Shown here: piece by piece, positions 16,938 to 25,688 of the stretch
How the letters are laid out: each line of letters opens with the position of its first letter
Numbering within the stretch: the first letter of the stretch is position 1
DNA from: Pseudarthrobacter sp. GA104
GTDB taxonomy: Bacteria > Actinomycetota > Actinomycetes > Actinomycetales > Micrococcaceae
Assembly: GCF_009741265.1 (NCBI RefSeq)
Contig: NZ_WOWL01000001.1
Coordinates: forward strand, 1,116,001 to 1,180,000
Length of the DNA stretch: 64,000 nt
Direction of reading: 5' to 3'
Position numbers and translations under genes: made by a program
The notes under the pieces: model-generated
The model's input: the letters and a program-made list of their open reading frames with translations, nothing else
What the model was told of the DNA's origin: nothing
Databases searched by the model: none

Positions 16938-17993
16938 TCAGTTCTGGCTGGAAAGGGCCGCCCGGCGAAGGCGCCGGGGCGGTGCGGTGGTGTGGCGGAC
17001 CACGAGGCGGGGCTCGATGGTGCCTGCGGAAGCGGGGGCGCCGGACAGGGCGGCGAGGACGGCCCCGGCCGCCAGGCTGCCCTGTTCGGAAACGCCGTGG
17101 TCCATGGTGGTGAGCCCAACGGCACCGGCGAGCTCGTGGTTGTCGTATCCCACCACGGAGAAGTCGCCCGGGACGTCCATTCCCGCCCCGCGAAGGGTGG
17201 CGAGCGCTCCGAAGGCGAGCTCATCCGACGCAGCGACCAGCGCCGTCGGCGGTTCCGCCGCGGTGAGCAGCTCCGCCATGGCCGCCGCTCCGGCGTCCAC
17301 CGTGTTCTCGACGGCGAGCACCATCGCCGGATCAGCCGGCAGCCCCGCTTCGGCAAGCGCTTCCTGGTAGCCGAGAAGCCGCTCGGCCGGCGGCACCCCG
17401 CCGAGCGGTGAGCCTTCCTCCTGCCGGATGCCGAGGAAGGCAATCCGTTCGTGCCCGAGGTTCAGCAGGTGCATGGCCGCCGCGCGCCCGCCGGCCCTGT
17501 CCTCCACCCGGACCGATGACGCTCCGGCCCGCTCGGAACCGACAAGGGCAACAGCCAGCCCCTGGGCCTGGAGCGCCGCGAGCTCGGCGGGGGCCAGCTG
17601 GAGGGCGATCACGAGGGCAGCGTCAGCACGGCCGTGGAGCCGGGGGCCGGCAAAGAACTTCTCCCGCAGGTCCGGCGTGGACAGTTCCACCAGGAGCACG
17701 TCATAGCCCTCCCGGCTCAGCACCCGTCCGGCGGCCGCGATGACCTCCGCGAAGAACCACTTGCTGAGCAGGGGCACGACGACGGCGACAGTCCGGGTGC
17801 GTCCGGTCGCCAGCCTTGAGGCGCTGGGCGAGATGGCGTAGCCGAGTGCTTCCGCAGCTTCCTGCACGCGCTTGCGGGTGGCAGCCGAGATCCCCGGGAC
17901 GTCCCTCAGCGCACGCGAAACCGTTGAAATCGAAACTCCCGCGCGTTCCGCTACCTGCTCTACTGTTGTTGACACGCCTTCCACGGTAGCCAT
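16938..17993 (-). CDS. LacI-family transcriptional regulator
   Basis: 351 aa. The N-terminal helix-turn-helix reads VEQVAERAGVSISTVSRALRD, followed by the hinge RKRVQEAAEALGYAISPSASRLATGRT. A periplasmic-binding-like sensor domain makes up the rest (TALVAASDELAFGALATL, GDFSVVGYDNHELAGAVGLTTMDHG). It should bind a sugar-type effector. A perfect LacI-type palindrome lies 12-30 bp upstream of its start, between it and the divergent transporter gene, which points to autoregulation and control of the transporter. ATG 17993 is used; a GTG or ATG slightly downstream is possible. Confidence 0.88.
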   Translation of the reverse strand: MATVEGVSTTVEQVAERAGVSISTVSRALRDVPGISAATRKRVQEAAEALGYAISPSASRLATGRTRTVAVVVPLLSKWFFAEVIAAAGRVLSREGYDVLLVELSTPDLREKFFAGPRLHGRADAALVIALQLAPAELAALQAQGLAVALVGSERAGASSVRVEDRAGGRAAAMHLLNLGHERIAFLGIRQEEGSPLGGVPPAERLLGYQEALAEAGLPADPAMVLAVENTVDAGAAAMAELLTAAEPPTALVAASDELAFGALATLRGAGMDVPGDFSVVGYDNHELAGAVGLTTMDHGVSEQGSLAAGAVLAALSGAPASAGTIEPRLVVRHTTAPPRRLRRAALSSQN

Positions 17994-18004
17994 GCAGCAT
18001 CATC

Positions 18005-18023
18005 TTCGCAAGCGCTTGCAAAT
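18005..18023. promoter_or_regulatory. LacI-type operator
   Basis: The perfect palindrome GCAAGCGCTTGC (18008-18019) is extended to TTCGCAAGCGCTTGCAAA by near-symmetric flanks. The central CG and overall shape match classic LacI/GalR operators. It sits in the divergent region of the LacI gene and the 18024 transporter gene. Confidence 0.8.
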
Positions 18024-19109
18024 ATGCCGCGCGGCGCCACAGTGGCGCGTCATCAATCTCCGCCGATTCCGAGAGCCAGCACTCACTGTGATAATCCGGT
18101 AGCCACGTCTTCTTTATCCGAGTCCGCCGCGCCCGCATCCGCCGCCGAGGAACGCAGCGCCCGCGTGGCCGTCACCCTCTTTCCCCTTCTCATCCTGGCC
18201 GGAGGCGCCGTGGCACTTGCCGCGCCGGCGGCTTTCACAGGCCTGGGCCCCTGGATCAACCCCCTTCTGGGGGTCATCATGTTCGGCATGGGGCTGACGC
18301 TGACGCCGCCCGACTTCGCCGTCATCGCCAAGCGGCCCGTTCCCGTGGTGATCGGCGTGGTGGCGCAGTACGCCATCATGCCGTTCCTTGGCTGGCTGAT
18401 CGCGGCGGCACTCGGGCTGCCCCCCGCGCTGGCGGCAGGCGTCATCCTGGTGGGCTGCTGCCCCGGCGGCACTGCCTCCAACGTGGTGTCCTACCTGGCC
18501 AAGGGGGACGTGGCCCTGTCCGTGGCAATGACCACAGTGTCCACGCTGTTAGCTCCCCTGCTCACCCCGGTGCTGGCCCTGTGGCTGGCCGGACAGTACA
18601 TGCCGGTCGACGCCGGCTCCATGGCCTGGTCCATCGTCCAGATCGTGCTGTTCCCCGTGCTGCTGGGACTGGTGATCCGGCTCTTCCTGCCGCGCCTGGT
18701 CAACAAGTCGCTGCCCGCCCTGCCCTGGATCTCGGTCCTCGCCATCACCGTCGTGGTGGTGGCAGTGGTGGCCGGAAGCGCCAAGGCGATTTTCTCGGCC
18801 GGGCTCCTGGTTCTTGTGGCTGTCATCCTGCACAACGGGCTGGGATACGCCCTGGGTTACGCCGCCGCCCGCTTGTTCAGGCTGCCGGTTCCGTCCCGGC
18901 GCACCACCGCTATTGAGGTCGGCATGCAGAACTCGGGCCTTGCCGCAGGCCTGGCACGGCAGTACCTGACTCCCGAATCAGCCCTGCCCGGCGCCATTTT
19001 CTCGGTATGGCACAACGTTTCCGGCGCTGTACTGGCCGCCTACTGGCGCCGCCGCGGCACCGTTGCCGCACGCGACAGGGATGTGGCTCCCGTGGTGATC
19101 GTGGAGTAA
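18024..19109 (+). CDS. Bile acid:sodium symporter (BASS) family transporter
   Basis: 361 aa as read from ATG 18024. About ten hydrophobic helices start near residue 48. BASS landmarks are FGMGLTLTPPDFAVIAKRP, VGCCPGGTASNVVSYLAKGDVALSV and the late EVGMQNSGLAAGLARQYL. Relatives are Na+-coupled importers of organic anions (bile acids, pantoate, 2-oxoacids). The start is uncertain: ATG 18024 abuts the LacI operator with no ribosome site, and GTG 18042 or GTG 18165 are alternatives. The divergent LacI regulator and shared operator suggest induction by the LacI effector. Confidence 0.82.
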   Translation: MPRGATVARHQSPPIPRASTHCDNPVATSSLSESAAPASAAEERSARVAVTLFPLLILAGGAVALAAPAAFTGLGPWINPLLGVIMFGMGLTLTPPDFAVIAKRPVPVVIGVVAQYAIMPFLGWLIAAALGLPPALAAGVILVGCCPGGTASNVVSYLAKGDVALSVAMTTVSTLLAPLLTPVLALWLAGQYMPVDAGSMAWSIVQIVLFPVLLGLVIRLFLPRLVNKSLPALPWISVLAITVVVVAVVAGSAKAIFSAGLLVLVAVILHNGLGYALGYAAARLFRLPVPSRRTTAIEVGMQNSGLAAGLARQYLTPESALPGAIFSVWHNVSGAVLAAYWRRRGTVAARDRDVAPVVIVE

Positions 19110-19235
19110 CAGAAACCACGCCCTCACCGCGCGGCGTCCGTGCCGCTGCCGGGAACCACCGAGACACGAACTGTCAACGTTCGCCCTGGCTGCGACGGTC
19201 GCGATCATCGAGGCCGCAGCCCTGGCCGTTTCACA

Positions 19236-20744
19236 TCACCGTCGGCTTTCCGGGCCGCCCTTGTGCTCCGCCCGAGCAATCTCGAAGCTGCTTTCGAACG
19301 GCAGCGTGTCCACGTCCAGGAGCGGGTTGTTGTCCTGCGTCGCCACAAGCTTCCGGGCCGCCTCCTCCGACTCCACGCTGGGCATGGACCCGGGCAGGTG
19401 CCGCCGGGCCGATTCGGGCAGGAACCGGATGGCCACGGCAGCCACCACGGCCACGGCCATGAGGTAGTACGCAATTGCCATGTCGTCGCCGGTCAGCTGG
19501 ATCAGGGACGCGATGATGAACGGTGCCGTTCCGCCGAAGATGGCCACCGCCAGGTTGTAGGCGATTCCCATGGCGGAATAGCGGTGCTCGGTGGGAAAGA
19601 GCGCGGGCAGCGCCGACGCGAGGTTCGGCACCGAGAACGCCACCGGGAAGGCGATCAGGGCCAGGCCCAGCAACGTCATAGGGAGGCTGCCCGCCGCTAT
19701 CGCCAGGAACGCGGGAACCGCGAACGCCACGGTGCTGAAGGCCCCGATCCACAGCACGGGACGGCGGCCGATCCGGTCCGAGAGCAGCCCCGTGAACGGG
19801 ATGCACAACGCCATGGCCACCAGCACAGGGATGGTCAGCAGCGTCCCCTCCACCTCGCTGTACCCCTTGTTGCTGGTCAGGTACGTGGGCATGTAGGACG
19901 TGAGGGCGTAGGCCACCGTGTTGGCTGCCGCCGCCAGGATCATGGCCAGCACGATCGGCCGCCAGTGCGCCTTCAGGATCCCGACCGGGCCCACCGGGCG
20001 GAGATCCTCCCCCGTCTCGGGGTGCTTGGCTGCCACGGCTTCGGCTTCCAGCGTGGCTTTGAAAGCGGCCGACTCCTCGATCTTCATCCGGAAGTAGACA
20101 GCGACGGCGCCCAGCGGACCGGCCACCAGGAACGGGATCCGCCAGCCCCACGCCTCCATCTGCTCCTGGCCCAGCGCCAGCTGGAGGAGGGACACCACCA
20201 GCCCGCCCGCCGCGAAACCCAGGTAGCTGCCCATATCCAGGAAACTGACGTAGAAACCGCGGCGGCGGTCCGGGGAATGCTCGCACACGAACGTGGTGGC
20301 GCCCGAGTATTCGCCGCCGGTGGAAAAGCCCTGCACCAGCTTGAGGACCACCAGCAGCACCGCCGCCCAGATGCCCAGCACCGCGTACCCGGGCAGCAGG
20401 CCGACGGCGAACGTCGCGGCCGCCATGAGCATCAGTGTCATGGCCAGCACCTTCTGGCGGCCCATCTTGTCGCCCAGCCAGCCGAAAAAGATCCCGCCCA
20501 GCGGCCGGGCGATGAACGTGGCGCCGAAGGTCCCCAGCAGGAACAGGTTCTGCACGGCCCTGTCCGCCTCAGGCAGGAACACCGGCCCCATGGTGGTGAT
20601 GAGGTAGCCGAACACGCCCACGTCGTACCATTCCATCGTGTTGCCCACGATGGTCCCGCCGAGCGCCTTCCGCAGCGTGCGGGGGTTGACGACATTGACG
20701 TCGGAAACCTGCAGCCGCCGCTGCCGCCCTCTGTGCTCTGTCAT
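19236..20744 (-). CDS. MFS transporter, metabolite:H+ symporter (MHS/ProP-like)
   Basis: 502 aa, 12 predicted helices. MHS-family landmarks are GNTMEWYDVGVFGYLIT near the first helix, GTFGATFIARPLGGIFFGWLGDKMGRQKVL with the cytoplasmic loop motif, LVQGFSTGGEYSGATTFVCE and TGLLSDRIGRRPVL. Relatives import compatible solutes or carboxylates with protons. The C-terminal tail (ESARRHLPGSMPSVESEEAAR) is cytosolic. ATG 20744 (MTEHRGRQRR) was chosen over the longer frame, which would run into the divergent promoter region. It stands alone. Confidence 0.87.
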   Translation of the reverse strand: MTEHRGRQRRLQVSDVNVVNPRTLRKALGGTIVGNTMEWYDVGVFGYLITTMGPVFLPEADRAVQNLFLLGTFGATFIARPLGGIFFGWLGDKMGRQKVLAMTLMLMAAATFAVGLLPGYAVLGIWAAVLLVVLKLVQGFSTGGEYSGATTFVCEHSPDRRRGFYVSFLDMGSYLGFAAGGLVVSLLQLALGQEQMEAWGWRIPFLVAGPLGAVAVYFRMKIEESAAFKATLEAEAVAAKHPETGEDLRPVGPVGILKAHWRPIVLAMILAAAANTVAYALTSYMPTYLTSNKGYSEVEGTLLTIPVLVAMALCIPFTGLLSDRIGRRPVLWIGAFSTVAFAVPAFLAIAAGSLPMTLLGLALIAFPVAFSVPNLASALPALFPTEHRYSAMGIAYNLAVAIFGGTAPFIIASLIQLTGDDMAIAYYLMAVAVVAAVAIRFLPESARRHLPGSMPSVESEEAARKLVATQDNNPLLDVDTLPFESSFEIARAEHKGGPESRR

Positions 20745-21026
20745 GGCCCGCTCACCGCCGCCTCGCTCGCTTAGCTGGGCATACGTCGTCGTTCGTCCGG
20801 CCCGCCTGGCCGGCAGGAGCCCAACACTTTCGATCATCCTGCCGCTGCACCCACCAGGGCAACAACGGTTGCGCTTTTGGGAGAAGTACGACGGCGGCAC
20901 GCACTGTGAGAGCGCGGGCGTGTGTTCCGCTTGGACGGGCCCTGTGTGGCCCCGCCAGGCCTGCTGGTTTGGCCCAGTCCGGTGCCGGCCGGCCAAAATG
21001 TCGTACCCCCGTTAGACGATATTCCT

Positions 21027-22739
21027 GTGGAAAACGGAGCGGGAACCGGGACGGGAGTGGAGGCTATCCATGCCACCGTTGCTGCGCTCGCCGCGCTTGA
21101 TGCCGAGGACGCCGCCCTCGCTTCTGCCGGAGCCTCAGGTACCGCGGGGGACGGAGTCGATGTATTGCAGCGGGCGTACGAAATCCGGCTCGAGCGGATG
21201 GGGCTGGAGAAGAAGCTGGAGTCCCAGGCCTCGGCGCGGAAGGTGCGGTCCGCCGCCGAAGCGATGGACCTGCAGCGCGCCATGACCCCGCCGGACGCGC
21301 CCCTGCATGACCGGACCTACACCGAGATCTCCACTGTTGAGGAAATCGCCGGGATCCTCACCATCAGCTCCGGTGCCGCGTCCGCGTTCGTCACCCAGTC
21401 CCGGCAGGTGTGTGCAATGCCGCCGCTCATGGACGCCCTTTCCGCCGGCAGCCTCTCCTGGCAGCAGGCCCGGATTTTTGCCGACGAAACTGAGTGTTTG
21501 GACCACGCCGCCGCAGGCGCGCTGGTGGAGCACTTCCTCGACCCCGACGCACCCAACCCGGCCCGGGGCTGCCCCGCCTCGGAACTGGTGCCGGCCCGGT
21601 TACGGGCAAAGGTGCGGGGCTGGCGGGAACGCCATCACCCGGAGTCGATCGAGAAGCGCCACCGCAAGGGCGTGGCCGATCGGCGCGTGGAATTCACGCC
21701 GGACCGTGACGGGATGGCCTGGATCGCTGCGTACCTGCCCGCCGACCAAGCCCTGGCGATCTGGAACGACCTCACCGCAACCGCCCGAAGCCTCCAAGGC
21801 CCCGACGAGCCCCGCACCCTCACCCAACTCCGGCCCGACATCCTCACCCACCGGCTCCTCACCTACCGAAGCGCCATAACCCCGGGGCCCACCGGGACCG
21901 GTGACGTCTCGGGCGAGGCGCCGGAGGACATGATCGGCCTGGCCACAGTCGTCGGCTCCGACGAACCCGCAACAGACCTGGGCATTAGCGACCATCCCGG
22001 CAGCCACGGCAACCGGGCACCGGCAGAACCGGACCCCACCGCGCCCGGCACCTTCGAAAGCACGCCCAACCCCGCCCTGGACACGGATGCCGCGAAGGTC
22101 CCCACTCCCCGCGCCGACGTGCTTGTGACCGTTCCGTTCTTCGCCCTTCTCGGACTCACCGACGAACCCGCCGCGCTCGACGGCTACGGCCCCATCCCCG
22201 CCTCGATGGCCCGCCAGCTCCTCTCCGGGGGTGCCGAGTCGTTCCGCCGCGTCCTGCTTGACCCGAGCGACGGAACACCACTGGAGATCGGCCGCACCAG
22301 TTATCGACTCACCAAAGCCATGAGGAAAGCGCTGCATCTTCGGGACGGCAAATGCGCTTTCCCCGGCTGCAGTAACAACGCCCTCGACAACGAAATCGAC
22401 CACCTCAAGGCCTGGCAACACGGCGGAACCACCGGAATCAGCAACCTGGCACAGGTCTGCCCAAAACATCACCGGCTCAAACACAACAGCGGCTGGGAAC
22501 CGACGCCGGCTGCCAAGGACGAACCACCCGGCTGGACCTCACCCACAGGGCAGCAGTACCACGCCGAACAACCCGACCGCGAACCACCACAATGGCCGCC
22601 GGACATCCTGCCACTGGAAAACAGTGCCCCGGAAACCAGCCCGACGAAATCTTGTGGGTCGAAGATCAGCGCATCCGAAACCAGTCCAGCACACACCAGT
22701 GCGCTGGAAGGGCTGCTGCTCCAGCTCTTGTCCGGATGA
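21027..22739 (+). CDS. DUF222 / HNH endonuclease domain protein (13E12-repeat family)
   Basis: 570 aa from GTG 21027; the frame stays open upstream to GTG 20922 and the start is uncertain. The N-terminal two thirds are the helical DUF222 region (about residues 10-330), then a variable acidic/proline linker. The C-terminal HNH module has a zinc pair and active site: KCAFPGC, then DNEIDHLKAWQHGGTT, then NLAQVCPKHHRLKH. Such genes are abundant in Actinobacteria and often repeated in the genome. A role in mobile elements or DNA processing has been suggested but is not established. No terminal repeats were seen here. Confidence 0.82.
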   Translation: MENGAGTGTGVEAIHATVAALAALDAEDAALASAGASGTAGDGVDVLQRAYEIRLERMGLEKKLESQASARKVRSAAEAMDLQRAMTPPDAPLHDRTYTEISTVEEIAGILTISSGAASAFVTQSRQVCAMPPLMDALSAGSLSWQQARIFADETECLDHAAAGALVEHFLDPDAPNPARGCPASELVPARLRAKVRGWRERHHPESIEKRHRKGVADRRVEFTPDRDGMAWIAAYLPADQALAIWNDLTATARSLQGPDEPRTLTQLRPDILTHRLLTYRSAITPGPTGTGDVSGEAPEDMIGLATVVGSDEPATDLGISDHPGSHGNRAPAEPDPTAPGTFESTPNPALDTDAAKVPTPRADVLVTVPFFALLGLTDEPAALDGYGPIPASMARQLLSGGAESFRRVLLDPSDGTPLEIGRTSYRLTKAMRKALHLRDGKCAFPGCSNNALDNEIDHLKAWQHGGTTGISNLAQVCPKHHRLKHNSGWEPTPAAKDEPPGWTSPTGQQYHAEQPDREPPQWPPDILPLENSAPETSPTKSCGSKISASETSPAHTSALEGLLLQLLSG

Positions 22740-22854
22740 TGGGCCACGTGTTCAAGGTGCCCTCACCCTGTGCTGACCGGGACGGGGCCGGGGGACGCAT
22801 CGGACTGGCCTTCCGGGACCGGAACGGCGCCTCTCGTCCGGACGTTGACGTGGT

Positions 22855-23409
22855 ATGAGAAGGCGCGTTGTCATACCGGCTGTGGCGCTCGTGGCTGTCA
22901 TCGCGGTTGCTGTGGGGCTGTACCTGTTCCAGCCCTGGCGCATCTTCACCAGCTCAACCGTGATCGAGGATGTTCCGGCAGTCGCCACGACCGCGGTCGA
23001 GTCACAGGGGCCCTCGGCAGCGCCCTCCCCCGCCGCGCCCGTTGCGCCCGTTGCGCTTCCGCGTGAACTGGCAGCCGGCCGGCTGATCAGCCATGAACAC
23101 ACCAGCTCGGGAACAGTGAAGATCCTCGAGCTTTCCGACGGGAGCCGGATCCTCCGGTTCGAAGGCCTCGATACTTCCGATGGTCCGGACCTCCGGGTGT
23201 GGCTCAGCAACGCCCCGGTGGTGGAGGGATTCGCCGGCTGGTACGTCTTCGACGACGGCGCGTACCTCGACCTCGGGGCACTCAAAGCCAACAAGGGCGA
23301 TCAGAACTATGACATCCCGGCCGGGACGGTGCTGAGCGACTATGGCTCGGTCAGCATCTGGTGCGCCCGTTTCGCCGTGTCCTTCGCCGCCGCCGAGCTG
23401 AACCCGTAG
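22855..23409 (+). CDS. DM13-domain membrane-anchored protein
   Basis: 184 aa. An uncleaved N-terminal helix (VVIPAVALVAVIAVAVGLYLF) is followed by a Pro/Ala/Ser linker and a DM13 domain (about residues 75-182). The domain carries GRLISHEHTSSGTVKILEL, GPDLRVWLSN, DLGALKANKGDQNYDIP and the C-terminal SIWCARF with the conserved Cys. DM13 domains are predicted redox or electron-transfer modules on the cell surface. The function here is not known. The next gene on the same strand starts about 90 bp later. Confidence 0.83.
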   Translation: MRRRVVIPAVALVAVIAVAVGLYLFQPWRIFTSSTVIEDVPAVATTAVESQGPSAAPSPAAPVAPVALPRELAAGRLISHEHTSSGTVKILELSDGSRILRFEGLDTSDGPDLRVWLSNAPVVEGFAGWYVFDDGAYLDLGALKANKGDQNYDIPAGTVLSDYGSVSIWCARFAVSFAAAELNP

Positions 23410-23495
23410 ACACGTCTCACGCTGACCGGACAGCATTGTCTTCCGCCTGGCCAGGCCCTACCGTGAAGGGACTGCCGGCCTAAGCAGGTGCAGCC

Positions 23496-25073
23496 ATGTG
23501 GACAATGTCCAGGTCACCGCGCTGCCTCCTCTTGTGCCTCCTGGTGGCCGTCGCAGGCGCCGCCCCGACAACAGCCGCCATCGCAACAGGTGCCGCCACG
23601 GACACCGCCCAAGCCCAACACGCCTACGCCGCGGTGGACGCCTTCCTGCTTGACCAGCTCGAAACCCTCGGCATTCCCGGTGCCGCGATCGCCGTCGTGC
23701 GTGACGGCAGGCAGGTGCACTCCGCCGCCTTCGGCAAGGCGGACCCGGCCGGACGGCCGATGACCCCCCAGACGCCGGTGCTGCTGGCCTCCACCAGCAA
23801 GTCCCTGACGGCCATCGCGGTGATGCAGCAGGTGGAGGCCGGTCGGCTGCGGCTGGATGAGCCCGTGCGGACCTACCTGCCCTGGTTCACGCTGGACGAT
23901 CCCCGGTCCCCGGCCATCACGGTCCGGCACCTGCTCCACCAGACCAGCGGCATGTCCTCCAGGGACACGGCCTTCGAGGCGTCCCTCAGCCAGGAGCCGG
24001 AAGCCCTCGAGGCATCAGTCCGTGGGATGGCCGGATCCCCGCTGGCCGGCGACCCGGGGCAGCGTTTCCACTACGCCAGTGCCAACTACAACGTACTGGG
24101 CCTCCTGGTGCAGACCGTCGCCAACCAGCCCTTCGGGGAGTACCTGCAGCAGTACGTCTTCGGACCGCTGGGCATGGTGCACAGCCATACGACGGCGGCC
24201 GCTGCCCGGGACGACAATGCGGCCGAAGGCTATGCCCGCTGGTTCAGCACCGCCTGGGTCCGGACCGAGGTCCCGGCGCCCGCCGCGGGAATGCCCTCCA
24301 GCACCCTGTACGCCTCGGCCGAGGACCTGGGCCGCGAGCTGACGGCACTGCTCGACGGCGGGCGGTACGGGACCGCCCGCATCCTCGAGCCTGGAAGCGT
24401 GGCGGCGATGTTCGTACCCCGCACCTCCGTGGACGCATCGAAGGGCTACGGCATGGGCTGGTACACCCGGCCGCTCGCGGAAGCCGTTGACCCCGCTGCC
24501 CGGGGCACCGCCGCTGAAGACGAGCCGCTGCTGCTGGAGCACCAGGGGGAATGGGGCAACAGCCACACCTACCTGGCGATGGTCCCGGACTCCGGCCTGG
24601 GCGTGGCCCTGGTCATCAACGGCAACGACACCGCGGCCCCGTCCCGGCTCAAGGCCATCGACACGAACATCCTGCGGATCCTCCACGGGCACTCCCCCGT
24701 CCCCGCCGTGGTGTCCGAGGACTGGCTGCAGCAGTCCAGCTGGGCCGTCTCGGCGGGCCTGCTGCTGGCGGAACTACTGAGCCTGTGGCTGTCCCTCTCG
24801 GTGATTTTCCGACGGCGGTTCGCGCGCCGTGGACGATGGGCTCCCCCGGCGTGGGCCGCCGCCGCTCTGACACTGGATGCCTTTGCCCTCTGGCTGTGCC
24901 TCATCTACGCGCCCGCCCGGTTCGACACCGACCTGCTGGTCATCATCCGCCAGTTCCCGGACGTCGGCGTTTCGCTGGTGCCGGTGCTGGGACTCGCCAT
25001 CCTGTGGCCTGTTCCGCGGACCGTCTGGCTGCTCTCCAGGGTGCTGCGCCGGGGCCTGCACGGCGTACCCTGA
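23496..25073 (+). CDS. Serine hydrolase (class C beta-lactamase/PBP-like) with C-terminal membrane segments
   Basis: 525 aa. An N-terminal signal sequence (LLLCLLVAVAGAA) is followed by a beta-lactamase-fold domain. The nucleophile motif is STSK (SxxK) in LLASTSKSLTAIAVM, with the usual LLHQTSGM downstream. The second motif is YAS in FHYASANYNVLG rather than the canonical YxN. The last 130 residues contain about three hydrophobic helices (SSWAVSAGLLLAELLSLWL, WAAAALTLDAFALWLCLIY, VPVLGLAILWPVP), so the enzyme faces outside and is tethered. Relatives are esterases, D-aminopeptidases or peptidoglycan enzymes. The next gene starts 4 bp after its stop. Confidence 0.82.
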   Translation: MWTMSRSPRCLLLCLLVAVAGAAPTTAAIATGAATDTAQAQHAYAAVDAFLLDQLETLGIPGAAIAVVRDGRQVHSAAFGKADPAGRPMTPQTPVLLASTSKSLTAIAVMQQVEAGRLRLDEPVRTYLPWFTLDDPRSPAITVRHLLHQTSGMSSRDTAFEASLSQEPEALEASVRGMAGSPLAGDPGQRFHYASANYNVLGLLVQTVANQPFGEYLQQYVFGPLGMVHSHTTAAAARDDNAAEGYARWFSTAWVRTEVPAPAAGMPSSTLYASAEDLGRELTALLDGGRYGTARILEPGSVAAMFVPRTSVDASKGYGMGWYTRPLAEAVDPAARGTAAEDEPLLLEHQGEWGNSHTYLAMVPDSGLGVALVINGNDTAAPSRLKAIDTNILRILHGHSPVPAVVSEDWLQQSSWAVSAGLLLAELLSLWLSLSVIFRRRFARRGRWAPPAWAAAALTLDAFALWLCLIYAPARFDTDLLVIIRQFPDVGVSLVPVLGLAILWPVPRTVWLLSRVLRRGLHGVP

Positions 25074-25077
25074 AGCC

Positions 25078-25590
25078 ATGAAAGCCGGCGTCAGTCCTGT
25101 GCGCACCCTGGCGGGACGCGTGAAGGCCGTCTACGAAAACCTTCCGCTGCCGCCGGCCGTGGTGGCGGCGATGGCCCTCGATGCCCTCCTTGCCAGGCTC
25201 CGTCCCCTGCCGCTTCCCGGCCCCCGTTCCGTCCACAGAGCGGCAGGCACGGGCCTGGTGATCGCCGGCGCCGGCCTCAATGCCTGGGCCCTGGCCGAAC
25301 GCCGGCGGCGCTCGGCCGGCCCGTTTGACCTGGAGCACCCGGAGGACCTGGTGGTCACCGGCCCGTATGCCGTCACCCGCCACCCGATGTACGTGGGCTG
25401 GTGGCTCATCCAGCTCGGCGCGGGAACCATGGCCGGGTCAGCCTGGGTCCTCGCGCTGCTGCCGGCCGAGCTACTGGTGGAGCACCGGTTCGTCCTGGAC
25501 GAGGAGGCCACGCTCGCCGGGCTGTTCCCGGAGTCCTACCCGGACTACGCGGAAAAGGTGCCACGCTACCTCGGGCTCCCCCGCATGTAG
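25078..25590 (+). CDS. Isoprenylcysteine carboxyl methyltransferase-like membrane protein
   Basis: 170 aa, with 3-4 predicted helices. The C-terminal half has the ICMT/phospholipid-methyltransferase signature: LVVTGPYAVTRHPMYVGWW, then LLVEHRFVLDEEATLAGLFPESYPDYAEKVPRYL. The His-Pro-Met-Tyr and Glu-Tyr/Pro-Tyr elements bind S-adenosylmethionine in the family. The bacterial substrate is unknown. It starts 4 bp after the serine hydrolase stop, so they are probably cotranscribed and may act on the same envelope component. Confidence 0.82.
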   Translation: MKAGVSPVRTLAGRVKAVYENLPLPPAVVAAMALDALLARLRPLPLPGPRSVHRAAGTGLVIAGAGLNAWALAERRRRSAGPFDLEHPEDLVVTGPYAVTRHPMYVGWWLIQLGAGTMAGSAWVLALLPAELLVEHRFVLDEEATLAGLFPESYPDYAEKVPRYLGLPRM

Positions 25591-25688
25591 GTTCGTTTCG
25601 GCTGGAACCCAGGCGCCGCCGTCGTACGCCGCCACGCAACGCCCAACTATGGATGGCGGCAGGGGCCGTGTTGGGCCATGATCTGAAG

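Noticed and set aside
19110..19235. A hydrophobic peptide-like frame (STFALAATVAIIEAAALAV) between the convergent BASS and MFS genes
   Set aside because: No start codon or ribosome site precedes it in frame, and the frame runs on into the antisense of the MFS gene.
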